Below are positions 11,311 to 22,784 of a stretch of DNA of 64,000 nucleotides, one piece after another. Source of the stretch: Rhyacophila brunnea (taxonomy: Eukaryota > Arthropoda > Insecta > Trichoptera > Rhyacophilidae); contig JAGYXB010000456.1 of NCBI GenBank assembly GCA_022495005.1, forward strand, positions 1,054,001 through 1,118,000, given 5' to 3'. The position numbers and the translations under genes are program-made. Positions within the stretch are counted from its first letter, which is position 1; the number at the start of each line of letters is the position of its first letter. The notes below the pieces were generated by a model. That model was not told the origin of the DNA. It did not search any database and saw nothing but the letters and a program-made list of their open reading frames with translations.

Positions 11311-11855
11311 TGTTGGGTTACTACTGTGGTGTTCGATGTGTGGGTTGAGGATGATGATAATGAAGTCTACGATGTAGCGGGGTGAGATTTATTAGCAGCG
11401 TATCGGTACAATAGTATATTATACAATGATAGTACATAATATAATCTACTGAGATAGTTACTAGCTAGGTACTTGGATTCAAGTGACATTTAGATAAATT
11501 ATCCTTCGTTATTTATACAATAAAAAGTAAGACATTAACATGAAATTCTGATACATAATCATATTGGACTAATTATAGAGTCAGCGTTTTAAATCAAGTA
11601 GTTTGTGAAATATTATTTATTATTACCGTTGTAAGAAAATATGATACCATGAAAAATGATTATTCGGCTAATACACCGTAATGATATAATGTGTTGTGAT
11701 ATGATGTAATAATATACCGTATCTAATGTCGCCAATTGACTTGTTGATCTAGCTAAGAGTTGTTTGCTGGAAATTGATTCGCTGGGAATATATAATTGCA
11801 GAATAATTTGATACATTAAACAATAGATATTTAATCGCTATTATACACAGCTACA
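11311..11855 (+). mobile_element. Solo LTR, copy 1 (545 bp)
   Basis: The unit starts TG (tgttgggttactac) and ends CA (acagctaca), flanked by the 4-bp duplication CGAC (11307-11310 and 11856-11859). Two further copies share the body and terminal words. There is no internal domain, primer-binding site or second LTR beside it, so it is a solo LTR left by recombination. A 4-bp duplication fits Gypsy-like or BEL-like families, which I cannot tell apart here. It sits in repeat A. Confidence 0.8.
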
Positions 11856-12007
11856 CGACGTAATAAAATCGTTATAAAATATTGACATGCTTACCTTTAA
11901 ATCCTTAAACCGAATGCCTGCCGCATCTGTCGTATAATTTACTTCAGTATTTATTTATTACTTTCCGAAAGATGTTGAATGAATAATTATATAATTTATA
12001 TACTCCA

Positions 12008-12247
12008 TTCCGACCATGTCCAATCCTAATAAGATCATAACATAGGCCTACACAGAGTGGAGGTTTGTATTAACAGCTTTTGTTTTTACGAGAAAGGATG
12101 ACAGCCTCTTGCTCAACCTATTATGTCCATACTCTGACTCATAAACAAATTGAAAAACAATATGACATATACTTGTCAAATCCAGGATTCGAACCTGGGA
12201 CCCACGACACTACAGGCCGACGCTTAAGCCGCGCGGCTATCATGTGT
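12008..12247 (-). mobile_element. SINE1 copy, full length
   Basis: On the minus strand the tRNA-like head (gccgcgcggcttaagc) and B box (ggttcgaatcc) are at 12190-12240. The body with ctcgtaaaaacaaaagc and the word cacagagtggagg follows to 12010. It is intact in layout but diverged by small indels from the other copies. Confidence 0.8.
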
Positions 12248-12605
12248 GCTTATATTTAAAACATATTAAATAAGTCAAATTTTAAATTAAAATTTATATA
12301 TATATATATTATATAAATTTCGTAACCAGAAAAAAATAATATGAAAAAGTGGGGATACTAAGATGATTCTTCAAACTGCCAATGTGATGCTGAAGAAACT
12401 GCGGAACATGTCATGATAGTCTCTGTTCGTTGCAACGAGCTGCGTATGTATAAAGCCAGTGTAGCCATATAAAAAGTTTAGGCGCATCTCTAACATGAAC
12501 ACAATAGAATAATAAGAACACATAATATTACGTATTTACAAATTCATTCATTCTCCACGATAACGACTATCAACTGCAAGGGAAATTTTGTCGCGTGTTT
12601 GGATC

Positions 12606-13212
12606 TGTAGTGTTCGATGTGTGTGTTATCACTTTGGGAGTCGTCGATGTGTCGTAGGTTATGGTGTTGAGGATGATGATGAAGAAGTCGAAGATGTATG
12701 CAGGAGCGAATTTTATTAGGCGTAACGGTTGGTACAATAGTATGTTACAGCAGTTATGTTACAATACTAAACTTATGATAGGTACGGATCCGGGGTCCGT
12801 ATCTCGGTACAATCAGATGATGGGCGAAGCGATATAGAGACTGCGATGATAACAGACTGGAAACGTAATATATTCGAGTGACATTTTGATAAATCATTAT
12901 TCGTAATTTATACAGTCGAAAGTAATACCTAAACATTATATTCTAATATATACTTATATTGAACAGTCAGCGGTTTAAATACGAGTAGCTGTGAATTGTA
13001 TTTATTATTACAGTCATAATAATATAATACTATGGGAATGGATATTAGACTAATTTTCCATTGCGATACCGTATTTAATATTGCCAATCAATCTGCTGAC
13101 ACAGGTAAAGAGTTGTTTACCGGTATATGAGTCGCTTGGAATTTATTATTGCGGTCGAATAATTTGATACATTAAAAATAGATATTTGATCAATAATATA
13201 CTGACAGCTACA
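12606..13212 (+). mobile_element. Solo LTR, copy 2 (607 bp)
   Basis: It begins tgtagtgttcgatgtgtg and ends gacagctaca, with a perfect 4-bp duplication GATC (12602-12605 and 13213-13216). The body matches copy 1 at 11311, including tttattatta, gtcgcttggaat-like and aataatttgatacatta. It differs from copy 1 at its 5' edge and by an insertion around 12760-12840. No internal retrotransposon sequence is attached. Confidence 0.8.
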
Positions 13213-13216
13213 GATC

Positions 13217-14297
13217 TTCCAGAGTCAACTTTTTTTTTGTTCAGTTCTAGAGTTATATATCCATTTGGAATGCTACTTGTTTCAGAACCTTGAATGTTTT
13301 TTATCGTTTGCTTGTTACTGCGATGTCATCTGTTTCACTATTCGACAGCTTAATCTGCAAACCAGCTAAATGCACTTTTGACCAAAAATTGCATTTTGTT
13401 ATAAAGCATGTTTTCTATGCTCACACAAAATTTCAAACTCCTAAAACTATATATAAACGCATTATCGTTCTTCAAACAAAATACTCAACTATAGGTGCCG
13501 AATTTCTAATATCGTAAATGGAACAACTCCACTCTTTATATAAATTTTCTTTATATTTAAAGGGAAATCTAAATTAGTATATTAATTCAAAGTTCTGCTT
13601 ATTTGTAATAAAATAAGTTTTAATTTTAATTATTGCTAAATTCCACGCGATAGTTAAATTATTAAGTTTTTTCTTCTTCCTGAATAATTTGTCCTAATGG
13701 AGTTATCCGGTTTGCAGAATAAGCAGTCGTATTGGTATTACTTGAGTCCTTACGATAGTTGTGTGGTTAGTAAGTAATATAAGTGAAACAATCACAAAGG
13801 CTTTGAGAAAATCACATAGTTATATATTATCGGCTCACCGCACAAAGGTCAGCGCGTTATGCACTGTACTATGAGGGCAAAGGGGCGAAATAAACAGCTA
13901 CAACAATTAAAAATACAACCAAAATAATAAACTAAGTGTTTTTTAATTCTAAGTTTTTTTTTGTCCTGGTTTGAATATGTTAAAAGCGGCTCGTACGTTT
14001 AGCGTTGTGTTGAAATCAACCCCACTTATTTCTATAAGCAACTCTACACACAATCATTCTTACTGGCAGGGCAGTTAACAATGAAACAGAGAAAAATCTT
14101 CCCACTTTACTTTGTTTGAAAGGTTTTTTTTAGTAAAGTTAACTGACATGTTGGATTATATATTTGGACTTTCCAGAGAAGCTTTTTTTAACTCAAAAAT
14201 AACCAATATAAAATACTTTGATACTTTGGGTTAAGACAAAGACCATAAAATTGAATATTAATTTATTTTTATCGAAAATCGAGATCAATACGAAATA
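13217..14297. other. No recognisable gene
   Basis: Includes a 75-codon plus-strand frame at 13290 with no recognisable domain. I see no terminal repeats or retrotransposon signature. Confidence 0.45.
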
Positions 14298-14734
14298 ATT
14301 ACAAGATAAAAAGAACTTTTTATATACAATATTTTTAAATTTTCTGTTGAATCATATAAACTTGACTTGACTAGCTTAAACGATCAAAAAAAATGCAGTT
14401 GATAGAAATAATACTGAAATGTCATTTTGACATATCATATTGATTTCCATAGTAACGCACGTATATATTAATATTTTATTTGTTAGGACCCCAACCAATA
14501 ATGGTGTCGAAATAAATTTTCATACAAAACAGAATTAGCTGAAAATGAATTCAATTCTACTTAAAGATGGCTAAAAGTATTAAAAAAATGCACTGGCATC
14601 GTGTACTGATATATTCTAAAAATTTCAAATGTCTAGCTAGTCGGGAAGTTAGTTAAAAATCGATTGCAAGATTTATACCAGATAAAGAACCACCGGACAA
14701 ATAAGAATACGAGCTAAGAAAAACATTGTAAAAT
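14298..14734 (+). mobile_element. Repeat A copy 2, uninterrupted
   Basis: This copy shows the whole element: start attacaagataaaaag, end gctaagaaaaacattgtaaa. The internal hairpin seen in the other copies is partly deleted here (ttgttaggaccccaaccaat). It serves as the empty-site reference for the insertions in copies 1 and 3. Confidence 0.75.
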
Positions 14735-15079
14735 ATGCGGATACATTTAGAAATCACACCACAATTTGATGATATTAAGTTATTTATTACGTATAGTATT
14801 CTTTATTGTCTGATATGTGTATACTAATGAAAACATACTTCTGTCAAACTGTCAAAGACCGTAAATGTTTATAAATTTGATGATTCATAAATAATATTTG
14901 ATAACAATTAACATTCCAACTAAAAAGATCAAGACGTTCAAAACATCTTAAATAAAAATAAGTATTACAAGCAGTGAAATAATATAATAAAAGTGTAAGT
15001 ATATAAATACATATATATAAACGCTGCATGCATTGACACCGACATATTGTCTTCTGAGGGTCTCCGGTCTGCCTGTCTA

Positions 15080-15545
15080 ACTGGTGACCAGTTTGAAATA
15101 CTTAGGTGCCACAGTTGCCGACTATTGTGATCTATCCAGCGAACTTGGAATCCAGCATGGGTGTGGCAAGTTCAAAATTCAGTCAGGCTGTGGTTGCAAG
15201 GAGGGCAAGGCTGTATTCTGTGAGGACCATATTATGACATTTGTTCAACGCGTATGTACTCCTGTATGGCTTTGAGACGTGGCATCTTACTTAAAGTCAA
15301 AGCTCTCGACATTTGAGCTTTGAGAATATATGTCTATGCCAAATTTTAGGGATTCATTGTTACGCCGGCTTTACAAACACTCGAGTTTGTAAGCGGACAC
15401 GGCAGCCTTTGGTGATTGAAGTAATCACGAAGAGACAATTCACGTGGCTGGGACATGTATTCCGGATGCTGCCATAGAGTGCGACACTTTGTAGTGTCAC
15501 CGTGGCCGGCCCTCCCTCACACTGTAGCGGTGCTGTCAAAGTAAT
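15080..15545 (+). pseudogene. Reverse-transcriptase C-terminal relic of a non-LTR retrotransposon
   Basis: Translations in shifting frames give FKYLGATV, then a tyrosine/tryptophan-rich stretch (YGFETWHLT-like, near 15260), LSTFELENICLCQILG-like, and finally a strong RPLVIEVITKRQFTWLGHVF block (15405-15465). These are landmarks of the segment after the RT palm in insect LINEs. Frameshifts occur at about 15275 and 15350. Close relatives are at 25440 (minus) and, more distantly, 41068 and 47320. Clade not determinable. Confidence 0.75.
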
Positions 15546-15560
15546 CTACGCGCTACTGGT

Positions 15561-16116
15561 CAGAAGGCCAATTCTTGAATGAAGCAGTAAAGAACACCGC
15601 TTTAATGAAGCATTAATGAAGCACGTAAAATTTTTAGTTTTACAGGAGATATTGTGTGTATAAATCTTCGAACGAAGTGCATTCGTGTGAGTGAGAAAGC
15701 ATTCAGCATGCTTGTACCTTATATCCATGCGTTAGAGTAAGATATAAAGTAAACATGCCAAAACGAACCGTTTGTGAATTGTTGAAGTACGTAGCCAATT
15801 AATCAGTTACGTCTCCAATATAACAATATTACAACACGGAATTTCCGTTGTATTTTGCAAACAGATAGGGTAATAGTTGTGTAAAAGATAGAAAAAATAG
15901 AATAACAGCCTGCTCACTACGTACAAATTTTTGACGTTTAATAATATGTCAAAGTCAAATGGAGAGTTACTAGCGCCTCTAGCGGCAAAGCGTGTATAGT
16001 TAAATTGCATACTGTACTCGACACCACCGGTCGACTTTTAATATACTTCGTTGTAGTAGGTTTGCGCTTAGGTTGTGCAACCGGTAATACTGCTTCATTC
16101 AAGAATTGGCCTTCTG
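15561..16116. mobile_element. Inverted-repeat element with perfect 29-bp termini (556 bp)
   Basis: Positions 15561-15589 and 16088-16116 are exact reverse complements (starting cagaaggccaattcttgaat). The interior is AT-rich and non-coding. I could not find a target duplication at either edge. It may be a MITE or two opposite halves of a larger element. Confidence 0.6.
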
Positions 16117-16364
16117 GCATGCTTAGAGGCGCGAGAGTCGTCAATGGACCGAGCGAAGTGGCATAAGCTTGTGCTTATCCTATGCTCCAGTTCTGAGGCG
16201 TGACAAAGTGATGTAAAGAGGAATATATAAAAAATAATATAATAACTATATAAAATCGTCTAAGTGTATTGAGTGAGCTTAAGAATTTATTAAACGAAGT
16301 CTGTGAAAGTGATTTGATTAAACACAGATATTACCATCTCAAGTGTGATCAGCAATGGTAGACA

Positions 16365-17018
16365 GTAGATGTGAGTTAGAAATACTGTCACCAGTTTGCA
16401 TACTCAAGTCTCGGCATGTACTACCCATACTCAGTACCTACGTGTGGCCCAATATACTTGTTACAAAATACTTAGAAGTTCGAACGCATGCTACGAGTAT
16501 GAGATATCTTTTTCCTCGATAATAGAGAGTCCTCTAGCTAGCTGGTACTGTTGCTACCTATGACATCATCGCCGCGGACGCCGCGACTCGCTTATGTATA
16601 AACAATAGGTGATACATTTTGTCTGATTATTAGACCACATTCCCACAGGGTTATTATGACAGCTTAAAACATGTTTGAAAGAGAAAAAAATCATTGTATA
16701 TTCATTCAAGAATTAACCTAACGTAAAAACAGCTCATAAATTTAAAATGTGCTTAAAATCGACTCTGCGCTCAGTGTATTTTTTAGTTTCAAATCGTCAC
16801 CTCTCTCTTTCTCCCCAATTGTAAAGTTTGTATAGTAAAGGACATAAATGGTGACTATAAATACTGTAATATTAAGGAATTAGTTATAGTTTCAGCTGAG
16901 TATGTATTACTAGTAAGTTTTTTGCAACAAGTTTTGATACTAAGTATTTTTTACACTGGTAGTAAATATACTTATTCTTCAAAATCGACCAGTTTTCTCA
17001 CCTCTAGTAGGCAGCTTT
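16365..17018 (+). repeat. Interspersed repeat R, copy 2
   Basis: It matches 791-1458, with extra sequence at about 16420-16650 that copy 1 lacks and without the SINE. The shared blocks are aaatactgtcaccagtttg, taaaacatgtttgaaa, ctcagtgtatttttt, actggtagtaa and cttcaaaatcgaccag. No open frame of note. Confidence 0.6.
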
Positions 17019-17230
17019 ACACCTTAGGAGAACAAGTAAATAATGTTGTTCCAAAGTGTTGTCGATAGTTATCAGACGTGGCCAAATAAAAATATATTCC
17101 AACTTTTAAACTAGACACAATGCATGAATGCCTAAGACCTTAAGAAAAAGTCAGTCGGATAATGTCATGGATAGTAGGTATCCAAACAGCCTCAAATAAA
17201 GATGTTAAAAAATATATTCTAAGCACTCTC

Positions 17231-17340
17231 TACTAGGGATTGCAATACCGGTATCCCAGTATTTTTCGATACCGAAATACCGGTTTTAAAAATCAGACAA
17301 TATCGATATTTTCGGCATTGAAAATGGATATAAAATGCAT
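17231..17340 (+). mobile_element. One end of a hAT-like element (orphan)
   Basis: The stretch tagggattgcaataccggta followed by a second palindromic aatac-cgg block resembles hAT terminal and subterminal motifs, as in the 50521-51211 element (tagggaatccaatcccg). The opposite end is not visible nearby, so this is a truncated relic and the assignment is weak. Confidence 0.35.
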
Positions 17341-17516
17341 TAATTAATGATTATAGTGAGTGAAAGTGAGCAATATTTGGTTTAACTTCTTACGGTATAA
17401 GTAAAGAAGTTGCTAAATACACATACACATCCAAGAACACTTCATAAAATAAATTTATTGAAAGATCATTCAAAGAAAAAAGTGCCAATAGTTCAAATAC
17501 ATACTATACTTACAGG

Positions 17517-17907
17517 CATCGCCCTCACAAAGAGGGGATTGACAGGGCTCTAGCCTGGGGGCCCGGGCTCAGGAAGGGCCCGGCGTGGCGAATCGACCAG
17601 ATAGATGATTTAAACACACATCACAAATTCTCTCGAATAATAAAAAAAATCAATTATAATAATATATAAATTAATATTATTTAAAATTATGTGGTTGTAC
17701 GATACAATTTTTAATTGTGTATCGATTACTCAACAACTCCATAATTCAAATATATAAAAAAACACTAAATATACACATTCATTTTACCGCGTACACCATT
17801 TGGAAAACGCTACTGTAGAGCGTCACACTTCCTTTATCTTTAGCGATAGGTAGGGGGCCCGTCAAAGATCATAGCCTGGGGACCCGCTACAGGATGTGGG
17901 GGCCATG
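17517..17907 (+). mobile_element. hAT-like MITE, family C, full copy (391 bp)
   Basis: A perfect 8-bp duplication CTTACAGG lies at 17509-17516 and 17908-17915. The ends are catcgccct and ggggccatg. The subterminal GC-rich blocks and the AT-rich middle match the 10818 copy. No coding sequence. Confidence 0.85.
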
Positions 17908-17919
17908 CTTACAGGTATT

Positions 17920-18520
17920 TGTAAACATTAGCATATCTTAACATTTTATCTTACCTGTACCTATTTTTAAAGTTACATATTATATTATGTAGGTACTTAT
18001 TTAGATATTTTTGCTATGGAATATTAATATTTTAAAGAGATTTCAATTCTTCAATGGCGTATATTAGCTTTCACAATAAAAACTTATATTTGTTACTATA
18101 CTAGGTATTCAATATTAGTAATAGCTTTGACACAATTCTACGTCATTCTTTATACAGATAAAATCAATAATAATTTGGGTTCCATCTTTCTTATCATTAT
18201 AGCATTCAATAGATTGTAAATCAAATTATATTATTAAAGCCTGGCACAACCTTTGTTTTTCCACGCTGCTTAACAAGCTGTATCAACCCAATTAGTAAGC
18301 TTTCATAAAATAGATAAATACACGTGCTATATATGTTTGTATACAAATCGTAAATAATATTATATTACATTCTGTATACATAATGATAAGGTATATTATT
18401 TTATCTGTCATCGATATAATATGACACTGAACATCAATTATTTTCATTTCACCAATTCATACTATTTTTTATGAGATAGTACTAGAATTTACAATTTTTT
18501 TTTATAAACCTCAGAAACAT
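17920..18520. other. No recognisable gene
   Basis: AT-rich DNA without recognisable coding sequence or repeats. Confidence 0.45.
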
Positions 18521-18522
18521 AA

Positions 18523-18842
18523 CGTCACCTTACTATTAAGACTTTGTAAGTCCGATATTATGGAAAAATTAAGTTTGTTCAACAAAATTTAAACAAAAAA
18601 ACATTTTAAATCATATCAAAACCTCGGTTCTCTAAAATATTATGCTGTCCATTTATCGACAAATTTTAAAAACTCGTAGGTCTCGTGGTTTCAAACATGG
18701 AATTAAAACCTCGTATTTCACAACCAGTATTAGCTGATTCATCGATTAGAGAGGTGTTTAAAATATTGTTTTTATTACGTTTTTTCCTTCCCCTCAACAT
18801 TCTTCTCAAACAGACTTACGTGGTTTTAATAGTAAGGTGACG
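18523..18842. mobile_element. Inverted-repeat element (320 bp)
   Basis: The 30-bp ends 18523-18552 and 18813-18842 are complementary except for about four positions (start cgtcaccttactattaa). The bases ATAA flank both edges and may be a short target duplication. The interior is non-coding. Class unknown. Confidence 0.6.
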
Positions 18843-18844
18843 AT

Positions 18845-20090
18845 AAATATTTAAAAAATCCTAGAAAACAAATGGACTCAAACACTTTCATTTTCCGAGT
18901 AGGTACTCAATCCTTCAAGTTATCGATCCGTATGATGCATGTCGGCGGTTTTTTAGTGGACTGTAATTTTTGTATGATTGTGACGGTGGATGCTGGGGTG
19001 GGGGGCGTTTACGCAGGAGTTAGTCTAGGCATTAACCTTATTGTTGCTCAGCTGTTTAGCTGAAGCTGGCCCGTGGCGCATGCCCTCACGTCCTAGTAGG
19101 CACTCACATGGTACATTTGGATTTAAATGATAAATGAAGAGACACCCATTGATGATATCTATCGGCTTGACAGATGGTTTGATTTACTGAGTTTGCTCGG
19201 AGAGTCGAATAGAATTATTTTTTCTACAACGGTTACACTGTATATGCTCGTGGTCTGTACTTAACTTTTTGAGTCAGTCTGTATGCGCTTTGAATTACTT
19301 ATTAACGACGGCCAAACTGCAACAAGCCTAAACGCACCCATTGTTTTGATGTAACAAAATGTTTTTCAATTACCGTCGACTGACGACCCGTAACTGAGTT
19401 GCGCCTGTATAACTAAAAATTTGAGGTAGGAGGGAAATAATGGGATATAGGGCGACCATAACTAGCCACGTTGAGTGAAGGACTCGTCACGATAGTAGCG
19501 CGTTGAGTAACGGACTCGATGAGTATGTGAGGATTTATGGATCTTCTTATTTATACTAATGCAGTCCATATATTACAAGAGATATTGTCGCTACTGATCT
19601 AGTTATGATTGAGGAAATGCTGGCTTCGTTTTCGCTTTATTGTTTTGTTTTGACAATAAAACATACATATTAAAGTGTGTCATCAATGTAATGCTGAGTG
19701 GTATGATTGCTACATATTTATAATTTGAAAAATGTATCGTAAAGTAAAAAGGTTGGGAAGTATTGCGGTAGTAATCCGTAATTACAAATTGTGATATTCA
19801 AAAATATATTTAAAAGCTTTCACAAACAACTTATCTACTTAAGAGCTTAATAGTATCCGGTGAATTTTATTATACGTCAAAAACAGATACAATATCTATG
19901 TTTCGTATTGGTACCTAGATAATTATATTATTATAATGTAAAGATACAGTATCTATTACTAAGCATATTATGTTTTGTTCGTCTATCGTTATCGGCATTA
20001 TTGATTATAACACAAGTATGTTAAGTAATTTAGTAAATGAAACATCTATAAAGACATAATTTATTATACATAAATTATATACATCAAAAT
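18845..20090. other. No recognisable gene
   Basis: A 63-codon frame at 18872 has no recognisable features. No repeats were recognised. Confidence 0.45.
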
Positions 20091-20104
20091 CGATTTTAGA
20101 AAAA

Positions 20105-20290
20105 ATGAAAAATCACATTGTCACGAATCTAGCGGTTACAGGTTCAAGTCCGGTTAGGTGTCGTATTTTTTCTAAAATGGAATATTTCTAGTGCGTTATC
20201 CATGAGATATTTTCAAATTATGTATGTTCAATATATAGAATGTAACATTCTCAAATATTGTATCTTATTCGTTGAATATAAAATAATTTA
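20105..20290 (+). mobile_element. SINE2 copy (degraded head)
   Basis: The tRNA-like B box region (caggttcaagtccgg) is followed by gtgtcgtattttttctaaaat. Then comes the family body (gagatattttcaaattatgt, atgttcaatat, gtaacattctcaaat) and a tail ending attcgttgaata. The 5' head is incomplete. Confidence 0.65.
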
Positions 20291-20471
20291 TTAAATTATT
20301 AGCAAGTATAAGTACGTTATAAAAACTAAATAATGGAGTGATCATGACGTCGTTTAGTAATTAAGGAATTAATTGATACACAACTTAATGTAATATAAAA
20401 AAAAACCGATAGGCCAACATAGTAACGCAATTACTAGTTAAAACTACTCGTGAAAATTGTCGTAATTAAGT

Positions 20472-20690
20472 AAGATGCTCGTAGCTTAATTGAAAAAGCA
20501 TATTGGCGCGAATCCAGCGGTTACAGGTTTGTCCCATCGAGTGTCGTTTTTTTTTCTAAAATGATTTTTTTTCGATTGTGTATATGCATGAGATGTTTTC
20601 AAATTATGTATGTTCAATATATTATAAAATGTTACATTCTCAAATCATGTGTCTTATTCGTATATTTATTGCGTATTATTATGTTAAGGT
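20472..20690 (+). mobile_element. SINE2 copy, with tRNA-like head
   Basis: The head reads gatgctcgtagcttaattga (A-box-like) and later ggtttgtccc (degraded B box) with a gagtgtcg acceptor partner. The body gagatgttttcaaattatgt and atgttcaatat follows. The layout matches the reverse copy at 31222-31428. Confidence 0.7.
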
Positions 20691-20871
20691 TAATAGTAAC
20701 GATCAATATAAAATTAATATTTTTATTAACTAACATGTAAATTATTCAATAATATTGTTATTAGAAAGTATCTACGTATTTAATTTTACAATATTATAAT
20801 AAAGAAAAGGACCTTGAACTTTGTAAACTCTTCAAATAATAATGTATCATATCATGAATAATTGTTAAACT

Positions 20872-21045
20872 TGGATGGTCGCATCACAACTCGCAGACCC
20901 AAACGTCGGTGGTTAGACAGTCACAACAAGGATGCTAGAGCATCCCATCCAGACATCTGGAAAACTCTGTTCCAGGATATGCGAATATAGTTAGAGGAGA
21001 CTAAAATCCACCCTGGGTTGTTAAGCCACTGATAGATAGATGATA
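20872..21045 (+). pseudogene. 3' tail of a non-LTR retrotransposon
   Basis: Translation around 20880-20930 gives a RITTRRPKRRWLDSHNKD-like stretch, the arginine/tryptophan-rich C-terminus of insect LINE polyproteins. It ends with a wet HPGL-type tail (caccctgggttgttaagcca) and a gatagatagatgataata microsatellite. Only the last ~50 codons remain. Confidence 0.55.
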
Positions 21046-21049
21046 ATAA

Positions 21050-22205
21050 TATTCCAATGTTTCCCGAGGCTGTTGAATCAAATCCACAATTATATGTTTT
21101 TTAATGGTATAATAACCTTACCTTATAAAAAGGTTTATTAAATACTACCATAGTGTGGAAATCTCATATTATGCTCCGAGCTTAATTTATATACATAGCA
21201 TAGGCATTAAATTAAATTACATTTTTAAACTATATTTTTTTACCCAAAAGAAAATGATAATATTATGAAAGTCTTTCAATCATTAGATTACAGAATCCAA
21301 GGATTGCAAACCTTAATCTAAACTAGGGTACATTCAGGGTTTTATAATTCGTATATACCTATATACCGTACAGATTTAAAGTGAATTGTTATTAGAATAC
21401 TTCAATTATATATATCGTTGCTACGATATTTTAGGGGTTGATCCATGTAATAGCAAAAGCACAGAATGGTAATTGTCGGGTGCGGTTTTAAAGTTATCCT
21501 ATAGTACTGAGTGTTGTGGATGGATGTTGAAAAATAGTTACAGATAAGTACATAATATTATATAATATAGAGTATTCAATGAAAACGTATGGCGTGTTAC
21601 AGTTATATTATAATATGACGTGTACCTAATACCACCTATGCATATCTGAAACCTATTGATTGTATTATTATTAGTGATAGGGTTTTTTACAAACACTTCA
21701 ACTATTCATAATTTGTTGGTTATATATTGTGATCCTTGACTTAATTACGTAGGTGATAAAGTTTTTACCTACTTTATTGTATTAATTTATTATATAAGTT
21801 AGAATTAATTGTATTCGTTATCAGTGTGTATTTACTTTTTGGTGAATGCACATAGTGCCTAAAGATGCTGAAAGGTGAAACCTGGGTTGCAAAAAATGAC
21901 CCAAATGGACTTAAATCCATAAGAATATCATTATTCATTCATTTGAATTAAAGAAAATCGCTGCTGAGAGTCACGAAGAAAAACAACCACGTATGTACAA
22001 TATTATTGGGTTCTTAAGTTTCATACAGAAAATACACGCGTAGCCATTGTCTAATTTTGCTATTCTATGATTGAATCAATAGCATGCTATCTTGCCCTGA
22101 TATCAATCCGCGATACGCGAGCCGGTCACCCAACTAACAATGCATTAGTTATAATCGAAATCAATAAAAAATGATTACGACGACCTTCCGTAGGTGCGTT
22201 GTAAC
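21050..22205. other. No recognisable gene
   Basis: AT-rich. I see no coding signature or inverted termini before the Academ-like element that follows. Confidence 0.45.
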
Positions 22206-22784
22206 TCTTTTTACAGCTAGTGCAGGATCCCATAGACTTGTCGTATACATAATATGCGGAACGCATTCTGACAATTGGAATAGGTTTTAGGGGTCACCAA
22301 GATATATAATGTCGATGTTGCCAGGCGATATTAGTGGTCAATTTTTTTTTATTGAGGTTTTAATTTTTTTTCTTATAACCCACCAAAAATTGTTCTGTTC
22401 TTCAATAAAACCAATACGGGATCAGGGATTGATTGAAAATGCAATAATTGTACCATGCCATCGGCATGGTCGTAGAACGGTCCGTCCCGTTTGAAAAAAT
22501 AAAAATAGCGGGTAGTGAAATGTGTTCAAAATTATCGATTCTTAGGACCCTTCTTGGCTTAAATTATTTTATTTAGTAGCATTTTTGTATATAATCACCT
22601 AAATTGGTTTCTTTACTATATCTATGCATATGACATTCGTTTTAGTATTATGGTTAATCCAGAAACAGTGTAGGTTGCATATATAGGTAGGTGAATAAAT
22701 GAAATAACGATAACCACTAACCACACTAAGTACCTACACATTTATTAAAAAAAAAGAAACAACAAGTCAAGTGTTCAAACTCCT

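Larger units (their letters stand above)
10444..11880 (+). mobile_element. Repeat A copy 1, split by two later insertions
   Basis: Repeat A is a ~430-460 bp element with short inverted ends (attacaag ... ttgtaat) and an internal perfect hairpin (gttgctagg / cctagcaac). Copy 1 runs 10444-10817, resumes at 11231-11310 after a hAT-like MITE, and resumes again at 11856-11880 after a solo LTR. Other copies are at 14298, 41913 and 46190. It is non-coding and probably a MITE; I cannot assign the superfamily because no target duplication is clear. Confidence 0.75.
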
